Of a stretch of DNA of 64,000 nucleotides, positions 38,301-50,508 are shown in pieces. Position 1 is the first letter of the stretch, and each line of letters starts with the position of its first letter. The DNA is from Oscheius onirici (taxonomy: Eukaryota; Nematoda; Chromadorea; Rhabditida; Rhabditidae): contig OW051471.1 of NCBI GenBank assembly GCA_932521025.1, forward strand, positions 5,270,001 through 5,334,000, written 5' to 3'. Made by a program: the position numbers and the translations under genes. The notes under the pieces are model-generated. The model searched no databases. It was not told the DNA's origin and saw only the letters and a list, made by a program, of their open reading frames with translations.

Positions 38301-40754
38301 AGAAGAAACAAGGCCTGACAGCAGAGTCGGCGAAGTTCCTTGTCCCAGATTATCCTATAAAATCAGTCCTTTTGAACAAAATATAATTCTCACTTGGTTC
38401 GGTTTAATCGGCGCTAGTTTCATATATCCGAATCGGTAGTTGTACAACTCATTATTCCGTTCCCAGTCTGTCATGTACCTGAATACTTTGCTTTAAAAAA
38501 AGTTAAAAACGACGTACCATTGTTCGACTTGGTAGAGATTGATCCGTTCTTCCTGTGGTTTCCATCGATACTCGTAGCTGTTTCTGTTCGAGTAACTGGC
38601 CAGTCTACAGATTACTCTGTGTTCCGGACGGAACTTTTTGATCTTAACACGGCTATTGAATAGAATATTAATTGCATACATTGTCGTCTTTGAACTCTCT
38701 GTAGGCCACCACATAAAGTCCCAGTTGGACAGAATACATGGAATCGTCGCCGAGTCTCATGTGCTGGTTGGTTAACAACAAATCCGGGTTGGTGAAATTT
38801 CTAGGGTACCAAATTAACGGCATTACAGGTCGTGGAGACAGCACGAAGTAGTCATAAATGTTACCTAAAAATTTGTAGTATTAAGCACTTTTCTCTGGTA
38901 CCTATGTCTAGTCGATTGGGATCCAATGTCGGAGGGACAAAATATATGTATCCTACAAAAGCTTTTTCGTCGTTCGCTCCTCCAGTCTGCGGCTGGAAGT
39001 AGACTGTTTTCGTTCCCCAGTCGTATATCTTCGGCAGATAGCATCTTGCAACTGAGGGGTTCAGAACTATACAAGTCGCAGTCTAAAAGCACCATTTTGA
39101 AGAAAAAGAACAACGGATACCTGTCGTTGTTCAATCATCAAAACGTAGGTTTGAGTAGGATCGAGGCAGATTGCGTTCACTGAAAAGTAACTAGTGGGTA
39201 ACTTGAAGCTGTTGCTTCTTAATGTGATACAAAGACTCACCATCGACTGACATCTCTCCGAGCATCTAAAACTTCAAATATTATTGACAAAATGCCTACA
39301 AGACTTACATTCACGATGTTCGGGTAGATAAGCATTGGGTCTGGAAAAGGAAACATTTAGATGAGAACTCTTAGAACCTACATGTGCCACCAGTCTTGTT
39401 ACTGCAGCCTCCCGGTCGAACAACATCGTCAACTCGGAACATGTAGCGTCCTCTGACCCAATGGGGAACTCCGGATCTCTGGGCAAGGACTTTCGGAGTG
39501 TTTTTGTACATCTGAGTCGGGTCAACAGGTACGACTCCCGTGTGATTTCCTCCATTGAAAACAGCCTGACATCTTCCAGATCGGGAGTTGGCGCGGAAGT
39601 CGGCGGCATCGAAACCGAGTTTGTCGTAGTTCAGAATGACATAACTGAGTCGAGCAGTCTGAAATGTACCACCTAGCTATTTTGATGGCTGTCGGTCCCT
39701 TTCCCCACACCTCTTATCGCCCGAGTTCCAAACCTTGATATCACGACTGGAATCACGCCAAAAAGAATAAACCTCGACTATAGCCATAAAATCATACCTC
39801 GTCGGTGAGCCAAATAAGCTGATAGGTCGAAAGCTGTAAATGGAAAGCCTTTTCTATACGGAAAGAAAAAAACCTGTCCTGCATCCATGTCGGATCTGCC
39901 GGAAATGGCAGAGGCTGTGTTGTACCAGGTAACAATGAGAGCAGCGTCTGCACGGAAAGCAGCGGCTCCAGCAACTCCATCGTTCAGCCATCTCATCATT
40001 TCGTCTAGGAAATAGTCAGAGTTTTGGTCACAACGGACGTAGGAGTCTGCAGTACTGGGACAGGCCTGAATTGAAGAGCTACAAGCATCAAGAGCAATAA
40101 TTACCAAAGAAGCCGACTGGGTGAAAAATGGAGAGATCTGCTGAGTGCCACCGAGGTTCATATTACTGTTTGAACCTCGTCCGAAAAGAGACTGTCTCAT
40201 CATCAGACGGTAGTAGACTCCAGTCCTCATTCCAGGATTGACGTCTTGCGGAATCTGCTGTTTGCAAAGATACGGAGCAATCATGGCTGGATCTTGCTGT
40301 TTTGGCCAATCGGTTGCATCAGGTCCGACGTTGATCGTGGGTCCTTGATCCAAAACTGTAGCAAAAGCTATGTATCCGTTGACCGAGATCTAGACATTTG
40401 TTTTGAATCTGAAAAAAGAACCGAACCGAAGTGTAATTGTACAGCCCTCCGTAGAAGGGAAAGTACATGTGGAGGTCGATTGTCTGACCGGCCGTAAGCA
40501 AGCCCGGGTTAACTTCTTGATCGCCAACTTCTGGACCGAAAGGCACCAGATTGACTGAAATCTTTAGAATATTTTGTTCTCGAACTGTTCATACCTCCAT
40601 AGTAGACATTGTTACCAGTTCCTGAGAAGAGAGTTCCCGAGTCTGGTGGCTGGATGTTCTGGTTGATATTCGATTGAAAGTTCGGATTTTGTTGTATCTG
40701 AGCTCTTGCGCAGAGCGCAGCCAGGAGCAGCCACCAGGGGCTCCGCCAGCCCAT
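35365..40754 (-). CDS. mesh: Mesh-like cell-junction protein (NIDO, AMOP, VWD-like, sushi, TM)
   Basis: Single-pass surface protein like Drosophila Mesh (smooth septate junctions of gut) and C. elegans K03H1.5. About 26 exons encode roughly 1,480 residues. In order: signal peptide (WRSPWWLLLAALCARA); NIDO region beginning VNLVPFGPEVGDQ and ending VPHWVRGRYMFRVDD; a central extracellular region; AMOP domain (CHDWYDEDG, SSCPCIERQAQADLGRF, FRDITCTVAIGARNCY); a diverged VWD-type segment starting about AGTFNTIDNDKFIFN; a sushi domain (NSCGPINIEYPEY ... WIKGVHEYKC); a transmembrane helix (WLAAIAGILGVILVVVLIFL) followed by Cys/Lys; and a Pro-rich cytoplasmic tail. The ATG follows a TTGCAG acceptor by nine bases. 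Boundaries of a few mid-protein exons, especially near 39.67-39.80 kb, are approximate. Confidence 0.9.
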
Positions 40755-42463
40755 CAAACGCTGCAATCTTATTAGTTCCAGGCAAAGGTTGGAAAAGAGA
40801 AGGGTGTGAGGATAGTTGTATCTGGGCGAAAGACATTGCTCAATCGGTGGTATAAGGCGCTTAGAGTGATTAGAGTTGTCAGTGTCAATATTTTGTGAAG
40901 ATTCATTTGAGGAAGAGACATTACAGAATTGTTCCCTGTTCGTGTAAATATCCTATCACAATACCACGTGCCGTCTTGTGACGGCATCTGTCAATATGCT
41001 AATCGATGTGTGTCCACAATGCTTCGATGATTGGGAAAGGGTTCTGGGTGAAGGAGCGGGAAAAGATGCGCATCAAAAGGAAAAACAGCTGGAGCAACAG
41101 CGACTGGCGACAAGTGAGCAAATAAGAGGCATGAAAGCCGAGACAGAGCGGACTGCGCCATGGGAGAAGGGCAACTTGTTGTTTTGTCTGAACATATCAA
41201 TTGGAAAAGGGAAGAATATTGTTTTGAATGAGGCCTATCACGATGACTAAGCTCCCCCTCAAAAAAGGTAAAACTATCGTAAGAAGACCCTGTGGACAAC
41301 TCATCCTGGCGTGGGCAAACAGCCTGTGGAACACTGTGACTCATCGTTTACCTTTCAAGGGATCGGCTGCAGATGGGGTTCAGGTGAACCGGCTTTCGCA
41401 ACCAAAAGAAATCATACAAGGGAGCGCGAAGGATTGATTTTCCCACGACGGCTCGTGTGAGATTTCGTGCCATGACACTGTCTTGATATTGGAAAGATCT
41501 AGACAATGAGACTAGGAAGGACAGTACAGAGCGTAAAACGTCGAGTCTGAGCTTTATCAGTTACGTGAGAGATGTTGACTCGGGACAGCAGCAAACAGTT
41601 CAGGCCCGGAGGAACTTCTCCGCAAGTATAAGCCGAGGGAGTTTTGGGGAAAAAGCTGTGAAACGAGCACAAGTGATAAGCGACAAGAGTTATCTACAGG
41701 GTATTTCCGTCGAAGAGTAAACAGATTTGGAAAGACGACGAAGAATGTTGCGAGGGAGTGGTTTCGGATCGAGTGGATAAGATTTAGAAAAAGTGCGGAC
41801 AAACAATGAGATCGATGTCGTACAGCAAAGACGTTCTCATGCCGTATTAGCATAAAATGTGACAGTCGCATGCCGGCCCTGACTCATGCTCGTGTTTGCT
41901 CACTTTGCCTGCCTTGGCCGACGCCTGGTATCAAAAACGATAACCAGTGGATCGATCTGTATCGGTCAGTCCGAGACTTTCAAAGAGCATCAACTGGGTT
42001 AGCGAGTCGCAATCCATTTCAAAATCTCGTCTCTATCTGTCTGTCTGAAGCTCTCATTGACAACCAGCTGCGTTTGTTATTCCAAGTTTATAATTTAACA
42101 TCTCTTGATTTGTTCGCGGTTACGGGCAAACAAACAGAATCACAAACATCATAGAACTTCAATAGTTTAGATATTAATAGACTAGAAATTCATAGAAAGC
42201 ATAATAGACTTTGTGAAGATCCGAATAGTTATTTCGATTTTTGCTTTAAAAACTTTTCTTTAAAAAACAATTAGTCCGTTTTGGGATAAACTAGGTAGGG
42301 GAGCATTGCTCCAGTTCGGGTAGATGTTCTTTCACAAAATTGTGAAACTCCGAAAAAGTAGGCTTCGGCCCTGGAAGGGCGTTGCTAATCTTGTAAACAA
42401 AATGTTTATATTCTGGTTACTTCTTCAATCTCTGCGAACTCTTCTTTTCGACTATCCTTCGAC
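40755..42463. other. Intergenic, nothing recognised
   Basis: About 1.7 kb between two minus-strand genes. Minus-strand frames near 40991-41344 and 41557-41871 lack family resemblance or phased partners. Probably upstream DNA of the mesh gene and 3' sequence of the transporter. Confidence 0.45.
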
Positions 42464-44193
42464 TCAATCTGTTCGACACCTGCAATTGAATGTTCTTCTT
42501 CCAGGAACCATCTCACCCGATCCGAATATCACAAAAATGGTTCCAGCAGTAAAATTTACGACAGAAGCCATGATGAAGACATACTCCCAGCCGTGAATCT
42601 CATAGTCGCGAAGAGCATTAACTGCGTAAGGAGTCGCCAGTCGTGCCGATTGAGAGAAGAACATTGACATGGCCGAGAGAGTTTCCGTATATTGAGGAGC
42701 CAGAGAGAGTAAGGAAGTTATGTGACCGGCAGATTCGAGGCTTTGACAGACGGCAATGAGACATGACAAAAAAAGCGCAAGTCCTGGATCGTTGCATCCG
42801 ACAAAAAAGGCCATTATGAGGAAGAGAAGGGCTATTCCTAGACTGGCTGAAATATTCACTGAATGGACACAAAATGTAGAACTGACAAATCGCTTGAGAG
42901 ATTTTGGTAGAGGCTGTTGCACTGAGAGTGTCTCTTTTCTTTAGGAAATCCACTCCAGTAGACCAAGTCAAACGAACAATGAACGAGCAGAGATTGGGGA
43001 TGGCCGTGAAGTAACCGTTCTGAAAAAGTAACTTTTCAAGTGTAGTGGATTGAAAATACCATAACGGGACTGATCATGACTTGTTCCTTGAAAAATTGTG
43101 GAAAGAACGACTGTGTTATGGTCTGGGCCACGCAAGTGCCGAAATTCATCTGAAACTCGGCCAAAACTGCCACTGAGAGCAGTATTTTTGAGTAGGGTAC
43201 TGACCCCTAAAATATTTTTGATTTGGAACTAGAAACAAGCGACCGTTGGTTTTTCTTCGACATGGACGTGTTGTAATAGAAATCGATGTTCTGTCTTCGA
43301 AATTCCCTTGACACTTCTGGGAGACTCGGCTGAGAACAGTTGCCACAGAACACAAAACACGCATCCTATCCCACCTAAACATTATTTTTGATTCATTTCC
43401 AGAAAACGTACTGGTCAAATAAAAGTTGAACTGCCAGCCAATGGAACTTCCGCAAACTGCCCCGGTCAGAGGACCACCTACAATTCCCGCCAGTTGACCT
43501 CCAACTGCGAAAACGGCCAGCGCTGTACTTCGTTCGAAGCGAGGAAACCACTTGTCGATGAGCGTGTAGATGGCAACATCAATAAACGCCTGAAACGTTT
43601 CTTCGAAAATTGAACAGATAGCATACATGTGAGATTCCGATTAGAACTCGAAGAACGAAAACTGAGGAATATCCGATGTAGACAGCGAAAACAGGAATGA
43701 GACCGTTGAACAGAACGTGAGTTATCATAACCAACAACAAGAGAAGTTTGGCTGGAAGTTTTCTGGCAATCCACATTGACGGAATCTGTGCAACAAGAGA
43801 ACCCCAAGAAGTTGCCGAAAGGAGCAAATCTTCTTGATGTCTACTCCAGATCAATGTACCCTATTTTTATGTCTATCTCAGTGTCCAGCTTACCTTGTAC
43901 TCATGCTTTTTGCTAGTCGATTCACTTTGATGACATTTTGAGGAGGTGCTGTTCCTGGGATGATCAACTACCATGCCTTTTCAAAAAGATTAACACACGG
44001 TTTGGGAGCATCCCTACATGTTAGATTCAAGCCAAAATTGGCCACAATAAGAGACGTGCAAAAGTAGGAGAGAGACAATAGAAGAACGATGTGCAGCCGA
44101 CGTGACTTTGGATGCCAGAGTCCTAAACAGCTTTTTATGTTCAGTTCTCTATTAAAACAAGTAAAGACGTGGGAGAAACAGACCAGAGGGCAT
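42464..44193 (-). CDS. SLC17-family anion transporter (MFS)
   Basis: Multi-pass major facilitator transporter of the phosphate/glutamate/sialic-acid SLC17 family. Nine exons (44193-44184, 44122-44018, 43976-43894, 43860-43627, 43589-43412, 43374-43244, 43206-43060, 43019-42887, 42858-42464) give 471 residues. TM1 (HIVLLLSLSYFCTSLIVANF) is followed by a glycosylatable loop (HPRNSTSS). Then come LLLSATSWGSLVAQIPSMWI, the SLC17-type WFPRFERSTALAVFAVGGQL with LTGAVC, and later helices including LGIALLFLIMAFFVGC and YVFIMASVVNFTAG. The first exon codes only three residues and one base. The eighth intron as modelled is only 28 bp (42859-42886); a 65-bp alternative with a weaker donor also keeps frame but deletes a conserved stretch. 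Substrate cannot be read from sequence. Confidence 0.9.
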
Positions 44194-44817
44194 GTTCAGG
44201 AGAGCAGAGCGTAGACTGTTATCTCGAGGTTAATCTCTTTATCTTTCGTCATCTGATGGCTACCGGAAAATGAACTCTTGTTCGTATCGAATTACAATGT
44301 TTTCTGCCATGTCTCTCCCCAGTATTAGTCAGCGTAGCTCTCTGCCGTGCTCTTCAGCCAAGTAGTCCTCCTCGTGCCCAGGATTGCGTGCCAGTCCTCT
44401 GCTGGCTCCTCTTCGTAAGAAACTTGATACTGGCCTCCCCAGGTCAGCAACTTCAGAATGCCGACAATGTAATTTGCGCACTCAAAGGTCGTCAATAGGG
44501 TCGAGAAAAACGAATTCAAATGGTTCATTTGATAAAAGGCACAGAGGGAAGATGACGACAAGAAGGAATCATCTCTTCTGAAAAACGGCTATCATGAGTG
44601 GTAGTTATTGGCTATGCATGGGCAGACATGACACACGAACTTTCTGGATGGCCAGTCTGAATAGCCGAGAAGGACCCAATCCCTTACTTTTCACGCTCTG
44701 GCTAGCCCATGAATTTTTAAGCGACTTAAAGGCTTTGAAGGCGAGGACAATGGACTCACTCGAATTGGCAGTTCGGCCTCTGAAAACCCGTGCGGGACCC
44801 GTGAGGAGGAAGTGTCT
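44194..44817. other. Intergenic, nothing recognised
   Basis: About 620 bp upstream of the SLC17 gene. No supported gene. Confidence 0.45.
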
Positions 44818-45983
44818 CTAGCAGAGGTGGCAGTAGTAGTTGAAGGCCACTACCTGAATGGTGTTTTTTGAAGAAAAGTAGAATAATAACATACTAGAAC
44901 AGTAGTTGCTCCCACTGACAATGGAACAACTACCAGAAGAAGAGTCAAAAGAGAAGTTTTGGTCGAAATTGGGGCAGCAGGAGGCGGTGGCTCATCGTCC
45001 GGTCTGTCCATCCGACTAAAAACCAAAGGAACTTCGTCCGGACTGGGTCCTGTGTCTATTCTGTTGCTGAAACATAAAATTCGTTCAAAAATAGATAAAA
45101 AAAACTACTTTGTATGTGCTCTCAAATAGGCAAAAGTATTGCAATATGGTTCTCCACAGGCACAGAGATCAGTCCACTTGTCATCCTCGTCCCTAAATCC
45201 AACATTTCGTTTGATTGACAACCTTCCGGAAGAAGGAAAAGCGACCACACAAAAAGCTCTAGTTTTTTAAACTTACCAAACGGAGACGCCCCTCCAGAAT
45301 CGCCCATATCTCAAAGAAGAGAGTTTGTTTCCCCAGGTAACGTCTTCTCGCTGGCGCTATATAAGTCCGCCGGGCTAAGTCAAGAGCCGTGCTCGTCGTC
45401 AGATTGAATTACCTCTTCCCCTGGCATGCCTTCTCGACCATATGACCCCCGGGACTACAAATTAGCCTTGAAGAAATCTCAAAAACATCAATTGACTAAG
45501 CTTGGAGGAATCTCTGGGATTATAAGAATTGTCCGACGGCCATCTGTCAATTCTTTTTTAAGAACTCTTCAGAAGGCTGACAAGCGCGCCAGTTCATAAT
45601 TGGTCCACAGCCCCCCTCTTTCGGGTTAGGGAGTGCGACGGATATTATTACAGCCGAGAGACTCTCTCACTATTACATGAGCCGTTTAATGAAGAAAAAC
45701 AGCGGAAATTAAGGGGAGGGGAGAGATGGGTAAACAAGTCGACTGTACGAAATTACTCACCTATGACAGCCGATTTGACGAGACCCACAAGAACGAATAA
45801 CTTGATTACTTTCTCTCAAAATTCCCACTAAACAGACATCACCCTCGCACGAGCCATATCTAGAACGCATTTTGTTTTTTTAAAGAGAAAAACGAACGGA
45901 GTGCAGTGGTCTTCGGTACAGTAGCATCGAAGCGATTCGACGACAGCCGAATAACTTGTCAGCAGAAGAAGAATCAGCCGCAT
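44818..45983 (-). CDS. GPI-anchored Ly6/three-finger protein
   Basis: Predicted secreted, lipid-anchored surface protein of 179 residues from six phased exons (45983-45898, 45859-45761, 45309-45277, 45222-45109, 45066-44895, 44853-44818). It begins with a signal peptide, MRLILLLLTSYSAVVES. The three-finger region follows with Cys at LRCYCTEDHC, YGSCEGDVC, RSCGSRQIGC and a closing LCACGEPYCN, the C-C-x-x-x-x-C-N ending typical of Ly6/uPAR and type I activin-receptor ectodomains. A linker rich in Pro and acidic residues leads to a hydrophobic C-terminus (LLTLLLVVVPLSVGATTVLV) suited to GPI attachment, although a short tail ending YCHLC remains. No kinase follows, so it is not itself a TGF-beta receptor. 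It might act as a co-receptor; that is inference. Confidence 0.82.
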
Positions 45984-46656
45984 TCCCACATTCTGAAGGT
46001 ACGAATTGTAATCCCGGGAGAGGAAGAGAGTAATTCGGACAAGATGGAGCAGGTGCCATATATCACCAATACGGAGGGGAATCGACGAAGGCTATTCGAG
46101 AGGGCACAAAACAGCTGTTTTGGTTCTTTTGAAAAGAACATGATTGATCCAAGGAACGGGGAGGAAAGGTGTCAACGCGAGTAGTTGAACTGGCTGACAG
46201 CCCCGAGAGAGACATAAATCTTGTGAAAAAAGAACAGGTCGTTTGCGAAAAAATGAGGTGTTGCTTGAGCACTTTTGCGTTTGAGCCGACTGCGCACTCT
46301 GCTTAGACTCCGCCCCATCGATCCCTCCCCTTCCCGACTTAATTGGAACCACTGAAAACAATGAGCATCATCCCATACTCTCTTCTTCTTTTTTCTCTAC
46401 CCAGATATCTGGATTGAAATCTATTTCAGTTGAATACAATGGAGCAAAATGTCATTTATTGAGCTAGGGGAAAAGGGCACAAAACGTGTGAAGGCTTGGA
46501 ATCCCGTATAGCTTTGAGCACGCTGTTACACGTCTAACAAGATTTTCGTCAAAATCGACGGACTGGCAATGACGAGCTGCGGGTTTGACGTGTCGTCCTC
46601 GATCTGAATTATGCACAATGGTCCTCCCATGAAATGGCGGTCGACGCTTTGTCTCA
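45984..46656. other. Intergenic, nothing recognised
   Basis: Spacer between the Ly6 gene and the CDK20 gene on the same strand. Includes C-rich and CT-rich stretches; no coding exon supported. Confidence 0.45.
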
Positions 46657-48057
46657 TCAGCGGGCCAGGATGCGGCGGTCTCGACGACGCGAGTAAATTC
46701 GCATTGTTCGTCTGAGCATCTGATAGTTTGGTTTGGGAAATGGACCCTGAAACGATCAGTTACAAGTTCATGAAAGAGAAAAACACCTTTATATAGTCGT
46801 TTTCTAATAGAGATTGGGCTGTAGCCCGTTGAAAAGCATCTAATTTGAGCATCAGTTTGATAAATTTCAGGAGTTCCGGACTTGCTTGAGGCACTGAAAA
46901 AATAGTCTTCATTTATTCAACAGAGTCAAGACTTATTGTGCTCCAGTCCTTTAAAGGTGCTCTGTCTTCAAAGATGAGTTTTCCCGCATCGGGCATCACT
47001 GTCCATGACGGCCAATTCTGTTCAGAGGGTGTTCCCAGTAGTCCAAAAACTTTTGACATCTGTTCGATGTCGGATCTGCCCTAGAATGTTGCTCCGTCGG
47101 CCAAATCAATGCCATAATAAGTTGACTGCAGTCAACAACCCCATTTACCTGAAGTAGCGGGTACCCAGTCACGAATTCTGCCAGACACAGCCCAATTGCC
47201 CAGATGTCAATGGAGGGAGTGTATCGTCGACAGCCGAAAAGCAGTTCTGGAGCACGATACCAGCGAGTAGCCACCTAAACGTCATACTATAGGGTCTCCT
47301 TTGCTAAAAGAGATGTAAAAATCTCGGATCCATCACGCGGTGCGACTTAACATGTGTTGTGGCTGCGAGGAACAGGATACCTGATGTATTGGAGGGCACT
47401 TGTCGGCTATTTGCTCGAGGGAAAACTCACATTTTCCTCATACTCTTTATTCGGATCCGACGGAAAGTAGAGACAGGCTTGTCCGAAGTCGGCTACTTTG
47501 ATTATCAACAAAGAAGTGACCAGAATGTTCTCGGGTTTCAGGTCCTGAACTAGATATGAATAGACTCAAAAGGACGTCTACGCGATGCATAATTCCGACG
47601 GAGTGCATGTGCGCCACTGCCAAAAGAAGTTGCTCATAGAAAAATCTGAAAGACGACTTTTGACAAAAGAAAGAACAAACTGAATGAACAAGTCGTCTCT
47701 TGGCCGGCGGGGATCCAAGAAAATGTCGTTTAAATGGAAACTGACAAATTCCGTCACTATCGAAACTGTATCCGCGGAAGAAAAGCTGTCTAACATACTT
47801 AGAATCTGAACTAGAAATTGTTGGGACGAAAGAAAACGAACATTTCTGTGATTGAGGTTCCGGAGAGAACAGATCTCCCGCAGAATACCAAGAGGGTTCT
47901 TCGAATGACTCATCTTTTTGATAGCCACGATCTGTCCGTTCTTTAACATAATATTAAAACAAAATATAAGAGAAATAACCAATCTCGATCGAGCTCTGAG
48001 CACGGTGCCATAAGCGCCTTGACCCGCCGTCCCTTGAAGTTGATAGATGCTGTTCAT
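46657..48057 (-). CDS. cdk20: CDK20/CCRK-like kinase (dyf-18 type)
   Basis: Cyclin-dependent-kinase-like enzyme; the C. elegans relative dyf-18 acts in ciliary transport. Exons join in phase from 48057 to the stop at 46657, about 330 residues. Motifs: glycine loop [19 protein letters not shown] with the ATP lysine, a PSTAIRE-position helix [66 protein letters not shown] and the CDK-type [27 protein letters not shown]20 is the closest pattern I know ([17 protein letters not shown] in vertebrates). A TTTCAG acceptor lies eight bases before the ATG and only about 130 bp behind the FAAH stop, so the two are probably one operon. Confidence 0.87.
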
Positions 48058-48064
48058 ACCATCA

Positions 48065-48066
48065 CT
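48065..48066 (-). other. Probable trans-splice acceptor before CDK20
   Basis: Reading the minus strand, TTGTTTCAG ends here, eight bases before the CDK20 ATG and about 130 bp after the FAAH stop. No upstream exon is needed for the frame, which suits a downstream cistron in an operon. Confidence 0.5.
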
Positions 48067-48193
48067 GAAACAATCTCGTCACGACTTTTATTGAGTAAGT
48101 ATGCATCAAGTATTATCACAATGGTAAAAGAGTGAATAACACGTGAAAAGGTCGGGGACAAATGGTCGCTTGTTGCCTTGACAACAGCCCCTT

Positions 48194-50377
48194 TTAGCAA
48201 TGGCGAACGGCTTTCTCGATGTCTCTGAGTACTCTAAGAGTCGTTTCTTCTCTGTAAGGAGGAGCGGCCACTTGAACTCCGACTGGTAGTCCAACTGATC
48301 CGAGTGAGGCCTTTTTGGCCAACTTATACCAGGGATCCGTCTCCGGATACTGCTCAATGAGATTCTTTTCGTCTTCTTTCGTGACTTCCGTCACTTTTAC
48401 AACACCTGCAAACAAGATATATCCCACAAAAAGTATTTTCTAACCGGCTCCGAAATCGAGAAGATTGTAGATGGTAGTGTAAGTACAAGTAGAGAACAGT
48501 TTGCATGGGATGTCGTGTGCTGGGGCTACAAGAACTTGAGGCGGAGAAAGAATAGCATCGAGTCCATTTTCTAACATCTTCTCAACATATTCTCCGCGAT
48601 ATTCGTCAATTTCAGCATAAGTCTGTCGAAGTTCTAAACATTCTGTAGAAGAAATATTTTATCAAAAGCTAACCGGCAGTACTGAGTGTCAGAGCAGGGA
48701 GTATAGTGGCGAGACGAGGAAACAGGAAACTGACGGGGTAGACCAGAAGACGCTGGATCATAATTGGGATAAAATACATTGGAATTTGAGGGTACAGAGT
48801 CGGGTGAATGATGTCCTGAATAAGACTTGTTCTATTTTCGTTTGACTAAATACCTTCATGAGTCTGTTTCGAAGATATCTACCACCATCAACACTCATAG
48901 CTAAATTGTTTTTGATTGTAACAGCTCGTTCACTAACCTCTGATATACATTTGGAACATTTTCGTGTGATTGGGTGGATTGAACTGAACGAGAGTATGTC
49001 CAGCATCTTCCAGATGCTTTTTCGCTTCCAGAACAGCTCTTTGAACTGCTGGAATGGGAGTGAACCAGCTGTCGTCAATGTAGTAGCCAATTCTTAGAGG
49101 CTTCTTTGAGCTGTACTGTTGCTCGTTCCATAAAACTGGCGGAACATAGGGATCTTGCTCACTCTCGAACAAATCTCCCCACACCTAAACTGAAATGTAA
49201 AGATGGTAGGAGAGAGTCACCGCACGACTGAACTCCACTACAGTTTCAATGTCTCCAGCCATCGGACCGTCATTCGCATTAATAAGAGGTCTGAAAAAAC
49301 CATTTTAAACACAGAAAAAGTTAGTCCAAAAATACTCACCTACCCGGCACGGCACCGGGACTTCCGCGATGAGCAAATCTGAGATGGGAAGGCTTGATTC
49401 CAGCTTGCCCAGTGAAATGACAGGGCATCCTGATGGAGCCTCCAACATCTCCACCAATTCCCAGAATTGAACCATCAGCTGCCAGAATAGCGGATTCACC
49501 GCCAGTGGAGCCGCCAGGAGTTCTGGACTTATCCAGCGGGTGAGTTGTAATTCCGTAAATCGGATTGGCACAGTTGAAAGTCAGGAGACTAAAGGACAAT
49601 GCCAAAGTAATAGGGAAACTGATACCTCTGAGGAACATTGGTCTGCACAAAGGGAACACAGCCTGAATAACGGATTGTTTTCAATGAAGGGAGTACAGAC
49701 CTAATCTTTTGAGATGGTCGATGAGAATGCTGTCCTTTTTCGCCTCTTTGAAAATATCCTGAGCAAATCCTCGAGTAGTGTCGTAGCCTTTCAAACTGAT
49801 ACATTCTTTGACGGAGATGGGTATTCCGAACAGCTTTGGCTTGACAAATGATGAATCTTTGGCTTTTTCGTCCCATTCCTTGGCCCATTCTTCCGCTTCC
49901 TGCTCAATCATTTAGAGGGAAAAGAGTGCCCGCATTACCTTTACAAACAGAGTCGCACAATTTGTCTTTTTATGAGCATCCGCAGCCTAAATTTTATGAT
50001 TAGTTTTATAACTAAAAAAACAACCTTGATGTAGTAAGTTTGAAGAGCCTCAAAACAAGAGACAGTTCCATTTTGTAGTTCACCTCAAAACCTGTTCAAA
50101 TGGTCTGACCCTGATCTCACCTCTCAACTGAACGAAAGAAAGTCCTCCGATATACTCTCTTCTGCTTTCGTCCAGTCGAAGACCAACTGACTCGGCAAAA
50201 GCAATACTTTCATCGCGTTCTACCAATCGTTTGGTGATGTTTGCCTCCAAAACCACTTTGATCTGAAGAATAAGCCATAAAGACTGTCCATCCACAAACC
50301 TCTGCTCGTTTGGCCCATAAGTGGTGGAGATATGCAGTTAGGCCAGCCAATAAAATACCTATGAGAAGGAGACACAT
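48194..50377 (-). CDS. faah: Fatty acid amide hydrolase (amidase signature)
   Basis: Membrane-associated serine hydrolase that breaks down N-acylethanolamines. Multi-exon gene on the minus strand, about 570 residues. The N-terminus is a membrane helix (LLLIGILLAGLTAYLHHLWA). The Ser-Ser-Lys triad is intact: lysine in FGIPISVKECISLKG, serine in TPGGSTGGESAILA and nucleophile serine in GIGGDVGGSIRMPCHF. Further matches to animal FAAH are VPFVQTNVPQ, KPLRIGYYIDDSWFTPIPA and the ending SLGSVGLPVGVQVAAPPYRE. The ATG is two bases behind a TTGCAG acceptor, suggesting trans-splicing. It heads a likely two-gene unit with the kinase behind it. C. elegans faah-1 and faah-2 also neighbour pmk-1. Confidence 0.93.
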
Positions 50378-50508
50378 CTCTGCAATCTGTTAAAGTGTAA
50401 AGGGCGATTGGAACTGGACAAATCAATAAAAGTTCCGCAGGTTAAGACATGTAAGAGTTTGAATGGATCTTTGAAAGAAACCTTTGTTCACTCGACTTGT
50501 TGCGACAG

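Noticed and set aside
39672-39797. Extra mesh exon (VWGKGPTAIKIARW)
   Set aside because: It would need a 14-bp intron to rejoin the next exon; skipping it keeps phase.
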